Of a stretch of DNA of 64,000 bases, positions 40,823 through 51,171 are shown piece after piece. This stretch comes from JAAYBQ01 sp035403465 (GTDB taxonomy: Bacteria > Spirochaetota > UBA4802 > UBA5550). How positions within the stretch are numbered: position 1 is the first letter of the stretch; every line of letters begins with the position of its first letter. Position numbers and translations under genes: made by a program. The notes beneath the pieces were generated by a model. That model did no database searches. It saw only the letters and a program-made list of their open reading frames with translations, and had not been told where the DNA came from. The stretch is taken from NCBI GenBank assembly GCA_035403465.1, contig DAONFG010000001.1, forward strand, positions 181,408 to 245,407, in the 5' to 3' direction.

Positions 40823-42085
40823 TCACGGCGTAAACTGTTTCCCTTCTTTAAGGCATATGCAAAGTTTTTTGTAAACATCAAAAAGTCTTTTATGGCCGGG
40901 CTTATTGCCTGCGGCCGAGAGAATACGCGAGGAGAGGTTTCCATGTTTAAAAATAGTATTCAGTTCCTTAAACAGTTCAGCTGCGGGAGAAAAGAGCTTT
41001 CCGGCCATATACTGCCAGAATTGCGAAACTGTGATTTTTTCGCGGATTCCAAACAATGAAAGGTACTCCATGTTTGTTATAACACTCCGGTCTCCATGCC
41101 TGATTGTATCAATCAGCATCAGGTGGAGATTATCAGTGGATATTGAATTCTGTTCTGCGGCAGAGACAAAGTCTTCTTCGACAAGGGCTTTTACTGCTGC
41201 AATAAAAAGTTCGGCGCATGCAATGTCTGCTGCAGGGCACTCCTGAATGTCCAGGGTCCTGATTTCAATCGATCCCCTTTCAAAACGGGGAATACATCCG
41301 CGCGCATTAACCCATTCATGCGAAATTATTCCCGCAGGGTCGTATTTCAGGAGATCACTGTAAATTACGGAAAGCACTGAGTCCCTGTAATTATTAATGC
41401 CGGTTGTGAGTTCAGGAACAACCAGCCCGGTGATTGAGGGGATCTTCGTTGAATTAGTACGGTACATCTCCATCCGGTAATCGTTAAATCCGGTATAGTC
41501 TCCTCCGGCAAACGGTGATGATGCGGTAAGACCGCTCATCATAGGTAGAACCAGTCTTATCGCATTATGAAGCGCGGCAAATTCTGATGAATCCCTGAAC
41601 GGGAGGTTGATATGTACGCTTTGAAGGTTTGACCAGCCGTGCCCCCTGCACCTGAAGATTGAATCGAACGTGTTGTAAATCTCCCTGCTTCCGTGCGGCC
41701 ATATTTTAAACTCCCTGTCCGGGTTCATCCAGGGGTGCATTGCAGAGGGCATAAGTACTGCACCGTAAGGTTCAAGCATGGCCAATGCGCGGTTTACCTG
41801 GGACTGGAAAACGCAGCGTAAACCCGCAATATCTGTTACAGGGTTGATTGTCTTGAACTCCAGTACATGAAGCGCAAGTTCATTGGACCATGCGGCAATA
41901 CCAGTGTCACCATCCGGATGAACCTCGTTAACTGAATCACCTGCAATTTCAACAAGCAGACGGTCGCATACAGGCATAACATCAAGTGTTGACGCGTCGA
42001 CAATCATGTATTCCAGTTCAATGCCGCACACCTCAAACAATGAAAATGGATATTTCTCTGTTTCGGGCTGTATCAGTTCGTTCAT
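40823..42085 (-). CDS. glutamate-cysteine ligase-family (GCS2/YbdK-like) carboxylate-amine ligase
   Basis: The ATG at 42085 is preferred because AAGGA lies five bases upstream; an ATG two codons earlier overlaps that site. The 420-residue protein has the GCS2 features GIELEYMIVD (about 21-30), WSNELALHVLEFKT (acidic metal ligands, about 66-79), HPWMNPDREFKIWPHG, the SVHINLPF active-site block and ASSPFAGG. GCS2 enzymes make gamma-Glu-Cys or ligate amines to glutamate-like acids. No glutathione synthetase gene is adjacent, so the product is uncertain. Thiol synthesis is attractive next to a metal-handling locus, but this is inference only. Confidence 0.8.
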   Translation of the reverse strand: MNELIQPETEKYPFSLFEVCGIELEYMIVDASTLDVMPVCDRLLVEIAGDSVNEVHPDGDTGIAAWSNELALHVLEFKTINPVTDIAGLRCVFQSQVNRALAMLEPYGAVLMPSAMHPWMNPDREFKIWPHGSREIYNTFDSIFRCRGHGWSNLQSVHINLPFRDSSEFAALHNAIRLVLPMMSGLTASSPFAGGDYTGFNDYRMEMYRTNSTKIPSITGLVVPELTTGINNYRDSVLSVIYSDLLKYDPAGIISHEWVNARGCIPRFERGSIEIRTLDIQECPAADIACAELFIAAVKALVEEDFVSAAEQNSISTDNLHLMLIDTIRHGDRSVITNMEYLSLFGIREKITVSQFWQYMAGKLFSPAAELFKELNTIFKHGNLSSRILSAAGNKPGHKRLFDVYKKLCICLKEGKQFTP

Positions 42086-42145
42086 ACGCATCCTTAATAA
42101 GTAAGCCGTTCTGGTGCAGAATAAATATAATGAATTTTAAGAGAT

Positions 42146-42176
42146 GAAAAAAAAATCCGGCCAAATGACCGGATTT
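42146..42176 (-). terminator. intrinsic terminator of the ABC transporter operon
   Basis: On the minus strand AAAATCCGG pairs with CCGGATTT, followed by a run of nine T. It lies directly after the ATPase gene. Confidence 0.9.
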
Positions 42177-42181
42177 TATAT

Positions 42182-42919
42182 CTATGCTGTCAGAATATTT
42201 TTCAGGAACTGCTTTGTCCGTTCCTTTTTTGGACTTTTAAATATCTGCTTCGGTGTTCCTATCTCAATAACCTCGGCATTATCCATGTATACAACCTTGT
42301 TTGCTGCTGCCCTTGCGAAACCCATTTCATGCGACACGACTATCATGGTCATACCGTCGTTTGCCAGGCCCTTCATTACATCAAGGACCTCTTTGGTCAT
42401 CTCCGGGTCAAGAGCCGATGTCGGTTCATCAAAGAGCATAACCTTGGGATTCATGGCAAGGGCCCTCGCGATGGCAACGCGCTGCTGCTGGCCGCCTGAA
42501 AGCTGTTCAGGATAAGCCCTCTCCTTGTCCATAAGTCCGACACGTCTTAGCAGTGCCCTGGCATTCTCCTCTGCGTCTTCCCTGCGGATTTTTTTTACCA
42601 TGCGCGGGGCAAGGATAATATTATCTATAACATTCAAATGCGGAAAGAGGTTGAATGACTGGAAAACCATTCCGGTCTCTTCACGTATCTTTCTTATATT
42701 CGCCTTATTGCCTGTAACAAGATCATTCTCGATCCATATATCGCCGCTTGTTACATTCTCAAGCCTGTTTATGCAGCGCAAAAGAGTGCTTTTACCGCTT
42801 CCTGATGAACCTATGATAAAGAATACATCGCCCTTCTTTACTTCAAGACTTACATTGTTCAGCGCGACAACATCGCCGAAATTTTTTGAAACATTGACGA
42901 TTTTAACTCTACTTTGCAT
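42182..42919 (-). CDS. polar amino-acid ABC transporter ATPase (GlnQ type)
   Basis: This 245-residue ATPase has Walker [10 protein letters not shown] (about 35-43), the Q-loop [12 protein letters not shown], signature LSGGQQQR, Walker B VMLFDEP and the switch His in VVSHE. This is the classical PAAT-family subunit. It is the third gene of the operon, overlapping the permease by 11 bases, and is followed by a strong terminator. Confidence 0.95.
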   Translation of the reverse strand: MQSRVKIVNVSKNFGDVVALNNVSLEVKKGDVFFIIGSSGSGKSTLLRCINRLENVTSGDIWIENDLVTGNKANIRKIREETGMVFQSFNLFPHLNVIDNIILAPRMVKKIRREDAEENARALLRRVGLMDKERAYPEQLSGGQQQRVAIARALAMNPKVMLFDEPTSALDPEMTKEVLDVMKGLANDGMTMIVVSHEMGFARAAANKVVYMDNAEVIEIGTPKQIFKSPKKERTKQFLKNILTA

Positions 42920-43700
42920 CGATCTTCATCCTCTCTTCCATGTACCCGACAAGTCTTGAAAAGAACAGGGTCATAATCAGGTAGATTATTGCAATAACCG
43001 TGTACGTTTCGAAATAATTAAATGTTGTCGAAGCGTATTCCCGTCCACGCCGCAGCAGGTCGGAAACTGCAAGTATTGAAACCAGGGAGGAATCTTTAAG
43101 AAGGGCAATGAATTCATTCCCAATTGGCGGAAGTACTACCTTAATCGTCTGCGGCAGTATAATCCTGTATATGCACTGGGTCCTTGACAGGCCCAGTGCA
43201 AGAGCCGCCTCCATCTGTCCCTTTGGTATGGACTGGATGCCCGCCCTGAAAATTTCGCTGATATATGCACCGTAACATACAGACATTGCGATAACCGCAG
43301 CTGTAATATCCATGATCATTACAAACTTGGCCAGCGCATAGTATATATAAAACAGCTGGACCAGCAGAGGGATTCCACGGATTATTTCAACATAAACCGT
43401 GCATACCCGGTTTACCAGGGTTATCCTGGATATTCTGCCGAGTCCCACAAGAAGTCCGATCACCAGTGCAAAGATAATGGAGAGGACAGTTACCTGGAAA
43501 GTTTTTACGACACCATCGGGAATGAAAAGGAGAATATCCCTGTATGGTTCCGGAGAAATCAGCGGGAGCAATACCAGCAACGATATTGCCCCATAAAAAG
43601 CAATTCTCCATGCGGAAAACAGTGATGCGTCATTCTTTCCGGGAATAAGTACGCCGTCTGTTATTTCTATCCTGGATTTGTTGTTAATTATCTTAGCCAC
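42909..43700 (-). CDS. polar amino-acid ABC transporter permease
   Basis: This 263-residue protein has five to six membrane segments. The cytoplasmic EAA loop ([12 protein letters not shown]...IILPQ) contacts the ATPase, and the TM pattern is of the HisM/GlnP family ([33 protein letters not shown]). The N-terminal 35 residues are cytoplasmic. It overlaps the binding-protein gene by 13 bases and the ATPase by 11 bases, so all three are translated together. Confidence 0.93.
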   Translation of the reverse strand: MAKIINNKSRIEITDGVLIPGKNDASLFSAWRIAFYGAISLLVLLPLISPEPYRDILLFIPDGVVKTFQVTVLSIIFALVIGLLVGLGRISRITLVNRVCTVYVEIIRGIPLLVQLFYIYYALAKFVMIMDITAAVIAMSVCYGAYISEIFRAGIQSIPKGQMEAALALGLSRTQCIYRIILPQTIKVVLPPIGNEFIALLKDSSLVSILAVSDLLRRGREYASTTFNYFETYTVIAIIYLIMTLFFSRLVGYMEERMKIDAK

Positions 43701-44446
43701 TTTTTCTCGATCTCTTTATTTTTGCCTTTTTTCTTCACTTTTGCAAGACCATCATTGATCAGATCGAGAACAGCTTTGTTTCCTTTCTTAACCGCAACAC
43801 CATATTCTTCTTTTGTGAAGGGAACTCCGACAATTTTAAGTTTTGCTTTGTACTTAGCATTCTGAAGTGCATATTGTGCTGCTACAGGAGAATCGCAGAC
43901 AACAGCGTCAATTCTTCCATTTATAAGGTCTTCGAAAGCCATGCCAATTTCGTCGTATGTTTTTGAAATAACACCCTTTGTCTTTGATATTTCAAGAGCG
44001 CCTGTTGTTCCGATCTGTGCGCCTACCTTTTTACCGGTAAACTGGCTCAGTTTATCCATACCATTCAGATCTTTTTTTACAACTATAACCTGGCCGGCAT
44101 TAACGTAAGGAATTGAAAAATCCATAGCTTTCTTTCTTTCATCGGTTATTGTAACAGATGAGCAGACTGCATCATATTTACCTGCAGCAAGACCTGCAAA
44201 AATTCCGTCCCATGCGGTATTTACAAATACCACTTCAAAATTTCCCTCTTTGGCGGCTGCGTTGAGGAGGTCAATGTCAAATCCAACAATCTCTTTCTTT
44301 TCATTAACGAATTCCATGGGTGCCCATGTTGCGTCAGTAGCGATGACAATTTTCCTCAGGGGGGCTTTATCTTTTGAATATAATCCGATTATACCTGAAA
44401 AAAGTATCCCAAGAGACAGCGAAAATAGCAGAATTTTTTTTATCAT
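43688..44446 (-). CDS. amino-acid ABC transporter substrate-binding protein
   Basis: This 252-residue protein has GGAGAG upstream and a signal peptide of about 24 residues. The mature part is a family 3 solute-binding protein: ATDATWAPMEFV, GFDIDLLNAAAKE, WDGIFAGLAAGKYDAV, TDERKKAMDFSIPY, then KVGAQIGTTG and DAVVCDSPVA. The substrate is probably a polar or basic amino acid, but the exact ligand cannot be inferred. It is the first gene of the transporter operon. Confidence 0.93.
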   Translation of the reverse strand: MIKKILLFSLSLGILFSGIIGLYSKDKAPLRKIVIATDATWAPMEFVNEKKEIVGFDIDLLNAAAKEGNFEVVFVNTAWDGIFAGLAAGKYDAVCSSVTITDERKKAMDFSIPYVNAGQVIVVKKDLNGMDKLSQFTGKKVGAQIGTTGALEISKTKGVISKTYDEIGMAFEDLINGRIDAVVCDSPVAAQYALQNAKYKAKLKIVGVPFTKEEYGVAVKKGNKAVLDLINDGLAKVKKKGKNKEIEKKWLR

Positions 44447-44973
44447 AACTTCTCTCCATAGTTTATTTTGATGAACATAAACTGATTATTATATTTTTTG
44501 TATTTATGTTCAAAGCTGATATTAGAATCATTAATTCCGGTTAAAAAGCAAGAAAAAATTTATTACAAAAAGCAGGCATTTGTTCGGTGTATTTGCAGAT
44601 AAAATTGCGCTTCTTTGCGTAGAGGTATTCTATCAGGCTTCTGCGTTTAAAGATTTATCTTTAAACCCCTTTTCACCGTGTATTTCATTATTTTTTCAGA
44701 AAATTGCATAAAATAATTTTTTTTGCTAATGCAAAAAAAATTTAATCCCGATTTAATAAATAAGCAAAAATATGCAAAAAAAAGATATTTTGGGATATAT
44801 ATGAATCATATTTTTTAATAATCACATATAAATGCTTTTAAATGCTTATAAACGCCTATAAACGTGTTCAGCTTATTGATGCTTCCTCCCGATTAAGATA
44901 AAGTCAGGAACAATTCTGATACCCATGGCAAGGATGCCGGGGTCAACATGAAATGATTCAGGGAGGAATCAGT
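44447..44973. other. AT-rich regulatory region between ABC operon and flaB
   Basis: This 527-base divergent region has no recognisable gene. It holds a 20-base palindrome TTTAAAGAT-tt-ATCTTTAAA (44646-44665), many A-tracts (44700-44820), a four-unit 10-bp tandem repeat (44828-44867) and two CCCGATT elements (near 44748 and 44888) that partly resemble a flagellar sigma-28 -10. A matching -35 at the right distance was not found. Confidence 0.6.
44828..44867. repeat. four tandem 10-bp units upstream of flaB
   Basis: The units are ATAAATGCTT, TTAAATGCTT, ATAAACGCCT and ATAAACGTGT. The 10-base period places them on one face of the helix, about 110-150 bases upstream of the first flagellin start. 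Confidence 0.75.
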
Positions 44974-45819
44974 ATGATTATAAACCACAACATGTCCGCA
45001 ATTAATACCAACCGCGTATTAAAATTTCAGCACTGGAACATCGACAAGAACATGGAAGGTCTTTCATCCGGTATGAGGATCAACAAAGCCGGCGATGACG
45101 CTTCAGGACTTGCTGTTTCCGAAAAGATGAGAACCCAGATTCTTGGCCTCAGGCAGGCTGAAAGGAATACTGAGGACGGTATGTCTCTTGTCCAGACAAC
45201 TGAAGGTTACCTGGAAGAGATAAGCAACATCATCCAGAGGATGAGGGTTCTTGCAGTTCAGTCTTCGAACGGTATTTACAGTGATGATGACAGGCAGCTG
45301 ATCCAGGTTGAGATTTCACAGCTTGTTGATGAGGTTGACCGTATATCTTCACAGGCGCAGTTCAACAAGATGAACCTTCTTCAGGGAGACTTTGGCCGCG
45401 TAAGCACAACTGCATCCATGTGGATACACATGGGGCCGAACATGCACCAGAGGGAGAGGATCTTCATCCAGACCATGACAGCACGCGCTCTTAACCTGAA
45501 AGATGTAACAGGTAACCCTATTACCCTTTCAACAGCAGGCGAAGCTAACAGGAACATAGGCGTTTTTGATGCAGCTCTGCACGAGATCGCAAAGCAGAGA
45601 GCAGACCTTGGCGCTTATTACAACAGGATGGACCATGCGGCAAAAGGACTTATGACAGCCTATGAAAACATCCAGTCTTCAGAAAGCCGTATCAGGGATG
45701 CTGACATGGCTGAATACATGGTTGATTTCACAAAGAACCAGATACTGGTACAGAGTGGAACTGCTATGCTGGCTCAGGCTAATGCAAAATCTCAGGGAGT
45801 ATTGCAGCTCCTCAGATAA
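44974..45819 (+). CDS. flaB: flagellin FlaB-type filament core protein (first copy)
   Basis: The ATG at 44974 follows GGGAGG; an upstream in-frame ATG at 44953 lacks one. The 281-residue length matches spirochaete FlaB core flagellins, which lack the variable D2/D3 domains. The D0/D1 N-terminus ([30 protein letters not shown]) and C-terminus ([30 protein letters not shown]) are complete. In spirochaetes FlaB builds the core of periplasmic flagella. It ends with its own terminator, and a second flaB copy follows 265 bases later. Confidence 0.95.
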   Translation: MIINHNMSAINTNRVLKFQHWNIDKNMEGLSSGMRINKAGDDASGLAVSEKMRTQILGLRQAERNTEDGMSLVQTTEGYLEEISNIIQRMRVLAVQSSNGIYSDDDRQLIQVEISQLVDEVDRISSQAQFNKMNLLQGDFGRVSTTASMWIHMGPNMHQRERIFIQTMTARALNLKDVTGNPITLSTAGEANRNIGVFDAALHEIAKQRADLGAYYNRMDHAAKGLMTAYENIQSSESRIRDADMAEYMVDFTKNQILVQSGTAMLAQANAKSQGVLQLLR

Positions 45820-45841
45820 TGTGATTTATTATCAGACTTAC

Positions 45842-45870
45842 ACGGCCGGTTTGGGAGAACCGGCCGTTTT
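45842..45870 (+). terminator. intrinsic terminator of the first flaB
   Basis: ACGGCCGGTT pairs with AACCGGCCGT, followed by TTTT. Confidence 0.9.
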
Positions 45871-46084
45871 CCATTTCCAGAATTTTTAGTTCTTTCAAAA
45901 CCGATTCAAACATTACAGCAAGCATATATCCTTTTCTTTGTTTAGGGACTTATGGTCGTTGTAATGCAGCGGCTGTATTCCCTTCAAACACCGTAACCTG
46001 GTATTAAATGCCTGATAAGGAGATCAGGCCGTTTCTGTCTGTAGGAGGACGGGAACAACAAAATTAAACAAAGGAGTGTTTAAT

Positions 46085-46936
46085 ATGATTATCAATCATA
46101 ACATGAGCGCGATTAACGCGAACAAGGTGTTGAAGTTCAAACACTGGGACGTAAACAAGTCAATGGAAACACTGGCTTCCGGCATGAGGATCAATAAAGC
46201 CGGCGACGACGCTTCAGGTCTTGCTGTATCCGAAAAGATGAGGACACAGATCCAGGGCTTAAGGCAGGCGGAAAGGAACACTGAAGACGGCATGTCTTTT
46301 GTTCAGACAACTGAAGGTTACCTGAACCAGACATCAGAAATTCTTCAGAGAATCAGGGTTCTAGCTGTTCAGTCATCCAACGGTATCTATACCGATGAAG
46401 ACAGGCAGCTGATCCAGGTTGAAGTTTCCGCGCTTGTTGATGAAGTTGACAGGATAGCTTCCCAGGCTGAATTCAACAAATTTAAACTGTTATTGGGAGA
46501 TTTTTCAAAAACCAATTTCAGATCCAGTATGTGGTTCCACATGGGTGCTAATATGAACCAGAGGGAGAGGGTATATATCGGCACAATGACCGCCCAGGGA
46601 CTTGGTCTCAGGGAAAAAACTGGAGCATTTATTGCTGATCTCGGCTCTGCCGGCAGCGCTAATAGTACAATCGGTGTGATCGATGCTGGACTTCAGAAGA
46701 TTTCAAAGCAGAGAGCAGACCTCGGAGCTTATTATAACAGACTTGAATATGCTGCAAAAGGTCTTATGACTGCTTATGAAAATATACAAGCATCGGAAAG
46801 CCGGATCAGGGACGCTGACATGGCTGAAACAATGGTGGATCTTACAAAAAACGCAGTTCTTGTACAGAGTGGTACTGCGATGCTGGCCCAGGCTAACATG
46901 CAGACAAGAACAGTGCTTCAGCTTCTCGGCAGTTGA
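46085..46936 (+). CDS. flaB: flagellin FlaB-type filament core protein (second copy)
   Basis: The ATG at 46085 has AAGGAG eight bases upstream, better than the GTG at 46076. The product has 283 residues and is very similar to the first copy over the D0/D1 regions ([27 protein letters not shown] is shared in essence). Differences cluster around residues 145-205. Spirochaetes usually have several FlaB paralogues that co-assemble. Its own upstream region and terminator allow separate expression. Confidence 0.95.
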   Translation: MIINHNMSAINANKVLKFKHWDVNKSMETLASGMRINKAGDDASGLAVSEKMRTQIQGLRQAERNTEDGMSFVQTTEGYLNQTSEILQRIRVLAVQSSNGIYTDEDRQLIQVEVSALVDEVDRIASQAEFNKFKLLLGDFSKTNFRSSMWFHMGANMNQRERVYIGTMTAQGLGLREKTGAFIADLGSAGSANSTIGVIDAGLQKISKQRADLGAYYNRLEYAAKGLMTAYENIQASESRIRDADMAETMVDLTKNAVLVQSGTAMLAQANMQTRTVLQLLGS

Positions 46937-46969
46937 TTTAGATTTTATATCCAGTTTGTAAGGGAATAC

Positions 46970-47002
46970 AAAAAATCCCGTCGAAAGACGGGATTTTTTT
47001 TA
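46970..47002. terminator. bidirectional terminator between flaB and a convergent gene
   Basis: AAAAAATCCCGTC pairs with GACGGGATTTTTTT around GAAA. It serves flaB on the + strand and probably the minus-strand barrel gene as well. Confidence 0.92.
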
Positions 47003-47022
47003 CAGGATTGTTTTATTATAAA

Positions 47023-47628
47023 TTATTCTGCTGATGCTGTTAAAGGGAAACTTACGCCTATGCGGCCGAAAACACCCGACATGTCGAGCTGATAAGAATC
47101 TTCATTTTCTATGTCTGCGCCCCTGTATCCTATTTCAAGGATTACGTTCATCGCGGAACCTTCACCCGGGCTGAATACAGTACCCGCTGATACCTGCCAT
47201 GTGAATCCGCTGAATGTTTCAGATACCTCGGGATGATCATAAACAGTCCATGAATAACCTGCCCCGCCTGCAATGAATGGAAGAAATCCATAACTTGATT
47301 CAATATCTGCAAAGCGTATCTGTGCGACTGCAAGAAGAGGAAATGAATAGAGATTAGCTTTTTCTACCTTTGTGATGTTAAGATTTGGAAAATTGACTGA
47401 AGCATCCTTGTCTTCCCACTGGATCCAGTCGAAACCGCCTTCAACACCAAGATTGAAGTACTTATCAAGTCCGAAATTTATGGCTATAGCCGAGTCCAAT
47501 CCGACTTTACTTGGCGCATCGGGATAGCCTGCCCCAACCTTAAGGTCAATTGATGATGTCTGAGCAAATACTGCAGTTGAGATGGCAAGAAGCATTGCTG
47601 TAAATACAGCTGATACAATGTGTTTCAT
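47023..47628 (-). CDS. small outer-membrane beta-barrel protein
   Basis: The ATG at 47628 (AAGGAG seven bases upstream) is preferred to the GTG one codon earlier. The 201-residue protein has a signal peptide ending VFAQ (about residue 22). The rest is an eight-strand-like barrel pattern (SIDLKVGAGYP, YFNLGVEGGFDWIQW, FIAGGAGYSWTVYD, NVILEIGYRGADIE) resembling OmpW/OmpA-type small barrels. Function is unknown. Confidence 0.75.
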   Translation of the reverse strand: MKHIVSAVFTAMLLAISTAVFAQTSSIDLKVGAGYPDAPSKVGLDSAIAINFGLDKYFNLGVEGGFDWIQWEDKDASVNFPNLNITKVEKANLYSFPLLAVAQIRFADIESSYGFLPFIAGGAGYSWTVYDHPEVSETFSGFTWQVSAGTVFSPGEGSAMNVILEIGYRGADIENEDSYQLDMSGVFGRIGVSFPLTASAE

Positions 47629-47979
47629 CACGAAACTCCTTTAAAAGTATTTTGTATTTAAATAATAATAGAATTATTAATAAGTCAAGTATTAAGGTAA
47701 AAATGTCACCTGATAATTTTTACTGTTTTAAGCAATTATTGTGCCTGCTGTGGAAATTATTCCTTCCCGGCGGATGAGGATCCTGCTTTTCATGAATAAA
47801 TGTTACTTTCTTTTAGACAGGTTTAATCATAATCTGTTGACAAAAAATGATGTAATGAATTTAAACATTTTATGATCTGCTGAAAATATCAGGGAACTCG
47901 GGGACAGTAAAAGTTCAGGGATTTCTGTTTAAATTTTGATAATAAATACAGCCTCTTTAAAGGCTGAAGCGGGGTAATA
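47629..47979. other. intergenic region upstream of purE
   Basis: This 351-base divergent stretch holds a candidate -35 TTGACA (47837-47842) with TTTAAA after 17 bases, and a small hairpin CAGCC-tctttaaa-GGCTG (47949-47966) just before the purE ribosome binding site. No purine riboswitch core and no gene were seen. Confidence 0.5.
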
Positions 47980-48510
47980 ATGAACCAGGTGGGCGTAATA
48001 CTGGGCAGCGATTCCGATCTGCCTAAAATCAAGGGATGTTTTGAAATTTTTGATAAATTTAATATATCATACGAGGTTCTTGTCTCATCTGCGCACAGGA
48101 CACCTGAAAAAACTGCTGAATGGGTAAAAGGCGCGGCAGGCAGGGGTATTAAAGTGATCATAGCCGCAGCAGGAGGGGCTGCCCACCTGCCCGGAGTAGT
48201 AGCGTCCCATACAATGCTCCCGGTAATAGGTATACCTGTTGAGTCGGGAATAGCCGGAGGATTAGATTCGCTTCTTTCAATAAGCCAGATGCCTGCCGGT
48301 ATACCTGTTGCTACCATGGCCGCTGGAAAGGCAGGCGGAACAAACGCAGCCCTCTTTGCCGCAAATATACTCGCTCTTATGGACCCGGCTGTTGCAGAAA
48401 AGCTTGCTGCCTACAGGAAGGAGATGCAGAAGAGGATACTGGAAAAAAATGAAGTGATAAATCAGACAGGCCTGATGAATTATATAAAAATGCTGGAAGG
48501 AAAAAAATGA
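47980..48510 (+). CDS. purE: N5-carboxyaminoimidazole ribonucleotide mutase
   Basis: PurE (class I) moves the carboxyl group of N5-CAIR to give CAIR in purine synthesis. The 176-residue protein has GSDSDLP (about 9-15), SSAHRTPE (about 40-47) and [10 protein letters not shown] (about 68-77), which form the active site. purK is not adjacent. The stop overlaps the guaA start by ATGA, making a purine pair. Confidence 0.95.
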   Translation: MNQVGVILGSDSDLPKIKGCFEIFDKFNISYEVLVSSAHRTPEKTAEWVKGAAGRGIKVIIAAAGGAAHLPGVVASHTMLPVIGIPVESGIAGGLDSLLSISQMPAGIPVATMAAGKAGGTNAALFAANILALMDPAVAEKLAAYRKEMQKRILEKNEVINQTGLMNYIKMLEGKK

Positions 48511-50072
48511 TAGATCATAATACTGCAATTCCACGGGAAAGAATACTCATACTGGATTTCGGTTCACAATACACCCAGCTTATTGCGCGCAGGATCCGTG
48601 AACTGAATGTCTATGCAGAGATAGTACCCTTCCATCATCCTATAGAAGAGATCAGGAAAGAGAATCCTTCTGCTGTTATTCTTTCAGGGGGCCCGTCATC
48701 ATTATACGAGAAGGATGCACCCGGGGTGTCTGATGAAATATTCAGACTTGGTGTGCCGGTTCTTGGCATATGCTATGGATTGTATGTTGTTGTTAACGCA
48801 TTCAAGGGGGAAAGCGCAGGAGCAAGTTCCAGGGAATACGGCAGGGCAATTATAAATGTAAGCAGAAAATCCGAACTTCTGAAGGGCATGGGCAGGAAAG
48901 AACAGGTCTGGATGAGTCATGGTGACAAGGTAACAAAGATTCCCGAAGGTTTTACCGTCACCGCATCGTCAGTCAACGCTGAAATTGCAGCAATTGAAAA
49001 TTTAAAGAGCAGGGTGTACGGCGTACAGTTCCATCCCGAGGTTTACCACACAACAAACGGTATAAAGGTGCTGAAAAATTTTCTTTTTAAAATATGTAAA
49101 CTCAAGGCTTCATGGAACATGGAATCTTTCGTCGACTTATCAGTTGAGGCGATACGCAAAGAAGTCGGCAGCGGATCTGTTCTGCTGGGGCTTTCGGGCG
49201 GGGTTGATTCTTCGGTTACGGCAATGCTCCTCCAGAAGGCGATCGGCGACAGGCTCCACTGTGTGTTTGTGAACAACGGTGTGCTGCGTAAAAACGAGGA
49301 GAAACAGGTGGTGGACAGGTTCAGGAAGCACATGAACATCAACCTGATATATGTTGATGCTTCAAAAAGGTTCCTGGACAAGCTCAAGGGCGTTGAGGAC
49401 CCGGAGAAGAAGAGGCGCATCATAGGTAAGGAGTTTATCAGCGTGTTCATGGATGAGGCGAAGAAGATCGGCAGGTTCGATTTCCTTGCACAGGGTACAC
49501 TCTATCCCGATGTAATTGAGTCTGTTTCAACAAAGGGACCATCTGATACTATAAAGAGCCATCACAACCGTGTACCCGAGGTGCTGAAACTGATCAAATC
49601 GGGCAAGGTGATTGAACCGCTCAAGGAACTTTTCAAGGATGAGGTGCGCGAGCTTGGAGTTAAGCTTGGAATGCCCGAAGAACTGATATACAGGCACCCG
49701 TTCCCAGGTCCCGGGCTTGCTATCAGGATTATCGGCGATGTTACCCCGCAGAGGATAAAGATACTTCAGGATGCCGATGATATAATCGTGCAGGAGATAA
49801 AGGATGCGGGACTGTACAGAAAGCTGTGGCAGATCTTCGCCGTATTCCTTCCTGTAAAATCAGTCGGGGTCATGGGTGATAAACGGACATACGAGAATGT
49901 TATCGCGGTGCGCGGCGTGAACTCGGTTGATGCAATGACGGCTGACTGGGCGTACCTGCCCGAGGATCTGCTGAGGCGGATATCCAACCGGATAATAAAT
50001 GAAGTCAAGGGGATCAACAGGGTGGTGTACGATATTTCGTCGAAGCCGCCTTCAACCATAGAATGGGAATAA
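48507..50072 (+). CDS. guaA: GMP synthase (glutamine-hydrolysing)
   Basis: GuaA aminates XMP to GMP. The 521-residue protein has a class I glutamine amidotransferase domain ([22 protein letters not shown] with Cys near 88; HPEV with catalytic His and Glu near 172), a PP-loop SGGVDSSV (about 230-237) and the C-terminal dimerisation domain ending [10 protein letters not shown]. The usual GICYGMQ reads GICYGLY here, a conservative difference. It is coupled with purE and ended by a terminator. Confidence 0.97.
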   Translation: MIDHNTAIPRERILILDFGSQYTQLIARRIRELNVYAEIVPFHHPIEEIRKENPSAVILSGGPSSLYEKDAPGVSDEIFRLGVPVLGICYGLYVVVNAFKGESAGASSREYGRAIINVSRKSELLKGMGRKEQVWMSHGDKVTKIPEGFTVTASSVNAEIAAIENLKSRVYGVQFHPEVYHTTNGIKVLKNFLFKICKLKASWNMESFVDLSVEAIRKEVGSGSVLLGLSGGVDSSVTAMLLQKAIGDRLHCVFVNNGVLRKNEEKQVVDRFRKHMNINLIYVDASKRFLDKLKGVEDPEKKRRIIGKEFISVFMDEAKKIGRFDFLAQGTLYPDVIESVSTKGPSDTIKSHHNRVPEVLKLIKSGKVIEPLKELFKDEVRELGVKLGMPEELIYRHPFPGPGLAIRIIGDVTPQRIKILQDADDIIVQEIKDAGLYRKLWQIFAVFLPVKSVGVMGDKRTYENVIAVRGVNSVDAMTADWAYLPEDLLRRISNRIINEVKGINRVVYDISSKPPSTIEWE

Positions 50073-50075
50073 AAT

Positions 50076-50102
50076 AAAAAACCTGCTTGCGCAGGTTTTT
50101 TT
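50076..50102. terminator. bidirectional terminator between guaA and manC
   Basis: AAAAAACCTGC pairs with GCAGGTTTTTT, with T-runs in both directions. It separates convergent genes. Confidence 0.92.
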
Positions 50103-50106
50103 ATTC

Positions 50107-51171
50107 TCATTTTTTACCGCGGACTATATCCACAACTGCCCGCACATCCTGCGACGAGTCCTTGTCGATAACCAGTATGTCGTTGCCTGACTGGACCACT
50201 ACTATGTTGGAAACTCCCACAACAGCAATACGCATCCCTTCACTCATGATTGTGCAGTTGCCGCTTTTAACAAAAATAGCGTTTTTCGGGGACTGTGTCC
50301 TGTTGCACTCGTCATCAGGCTGCAGGATGTCATCAACCGCCTTCCAGCTTCCCAGGTCTGCCCAGCCGAAATCCGCAGGAATAACCATGCGGTTACCTGA
50401 ATTTTCCATGATGCCGTAATCAATGGATATGGACTGCACTGAGGAAAAAATCTTCTGCTTGAGCGACCAGACATCGTGGGAATCGGAAAGGATCGCTTCA
50501 GATGTGAGCGATTCGAGCTTCAGGAACTGCGAGTACATGTCGGGCAGGAGTTCTCTGAAGCGGTCAATAATAACAGATGTTTTCCATGCAAAAATCCCGC
50601 TGTTCCAGAAGTAGGTTCCGTCAGCTACATATTTTTTTGCGGTTTCAAGATCAGGTTTTTCGACGAAGCGTTCGACGGCAGCAGAGCTCCCGTTAACGGG
50701 TCCGGATTTAATATATCCGTAACCGGTTTCAGGATACAAGGGCTTTACGCCGATTGTTGCAAGATAACCTTTTTCAGCAAGCGCGACAGCCTCTTTTAAC
50801 ACATGTGTAAATCCGGCTTCATCCCTGATGAAATGATCTGCGGGGAGGACAATCATTACAGGGTCATTATGCTTTTTTTTAAGGAACATCGCTGCATAGA
50901 GGACAGCGGCAGCCGTATTCTTCGGTACAGGCTCGGACAGAATGCTTCCCTTTAATCCCGAAGTGCTGATCTCATTCTGTGAAAGTTCCTCATATTTTTT
51001 TGATGAGACAATGAGAATTTCTTCCGGGGATAGGGGCTTCAGCCTTTTTATTGTTTCTTCAAGCAGTGTGCCGTTGCCGGACATGTTGTGGTACTGCTTG
51101 GGTTTATCCTCGTTACTCATGGGCCAGAGCCTGGTACCGGCACCGCCTGCCATTATTACGGGTATTATCAT
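50107..51171 (-). CDS. manC: mannose-1-phosphate guanylyltransferase
   Basis: This enzyme makes GDP-mannose from GTP and mannose-1-phosphate for surface polysaccharides. The 354-residue protein has the nucleotidyltransferase signature MAGGAGTRLWPMS (about 7-19), LPADHFI, the FVEKPD motif and FWNSGIFAW. There is no C-terminal phosphomannose isomerase domain, so it is the short monofunctional form. The start overlaps the stop of the LEA2-like gene by ATGA. The MPGP-like phosphatase at 56824 could consume a GDP-mannose-derived metabolite (inference). Confidence 0.93.
   Translation of the reverse strand: MIIPVIMAGGAGTRLWPMSNEDKPKQYHNMSGNGTLLEETIKRLKPLSPEEILIVSSKKYEELSQNEISTSGLKGSILSEPVPKNTAAAVLYAAMFLKKKHNDPVMIVLPADHFIRDEAGFTHVLKEAVALAEKGYLATIGVKPLYPETGYGYIKSGPVNGSSAAVERFVEKPDLETAKKYVADGTYFWNSGIFAWKTSVIIDRFRELLPDMYSQFLKLESLTSEAILSDSHDVWSLKQKIFSSVQSISIDYGIMENSGNRMVIPADFGWADLGSWKAVDDILQPDDECNRTQSPKNAIFVKSGNCTIMSEGMRIAVVGVSNIVVVQSGNDILVIDKDSSQDVRAVVDIVRGKK

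Noticed and set aside
44953..46936. Tandem flaB genes as a recombination or phase-variation cassette
   Set aside because: Both copies are complete, with their own ribosome binding sites and terminators. Multiple FlaB paralogues are normal in spirochaetes, and no site-specific recombination sites were seen.
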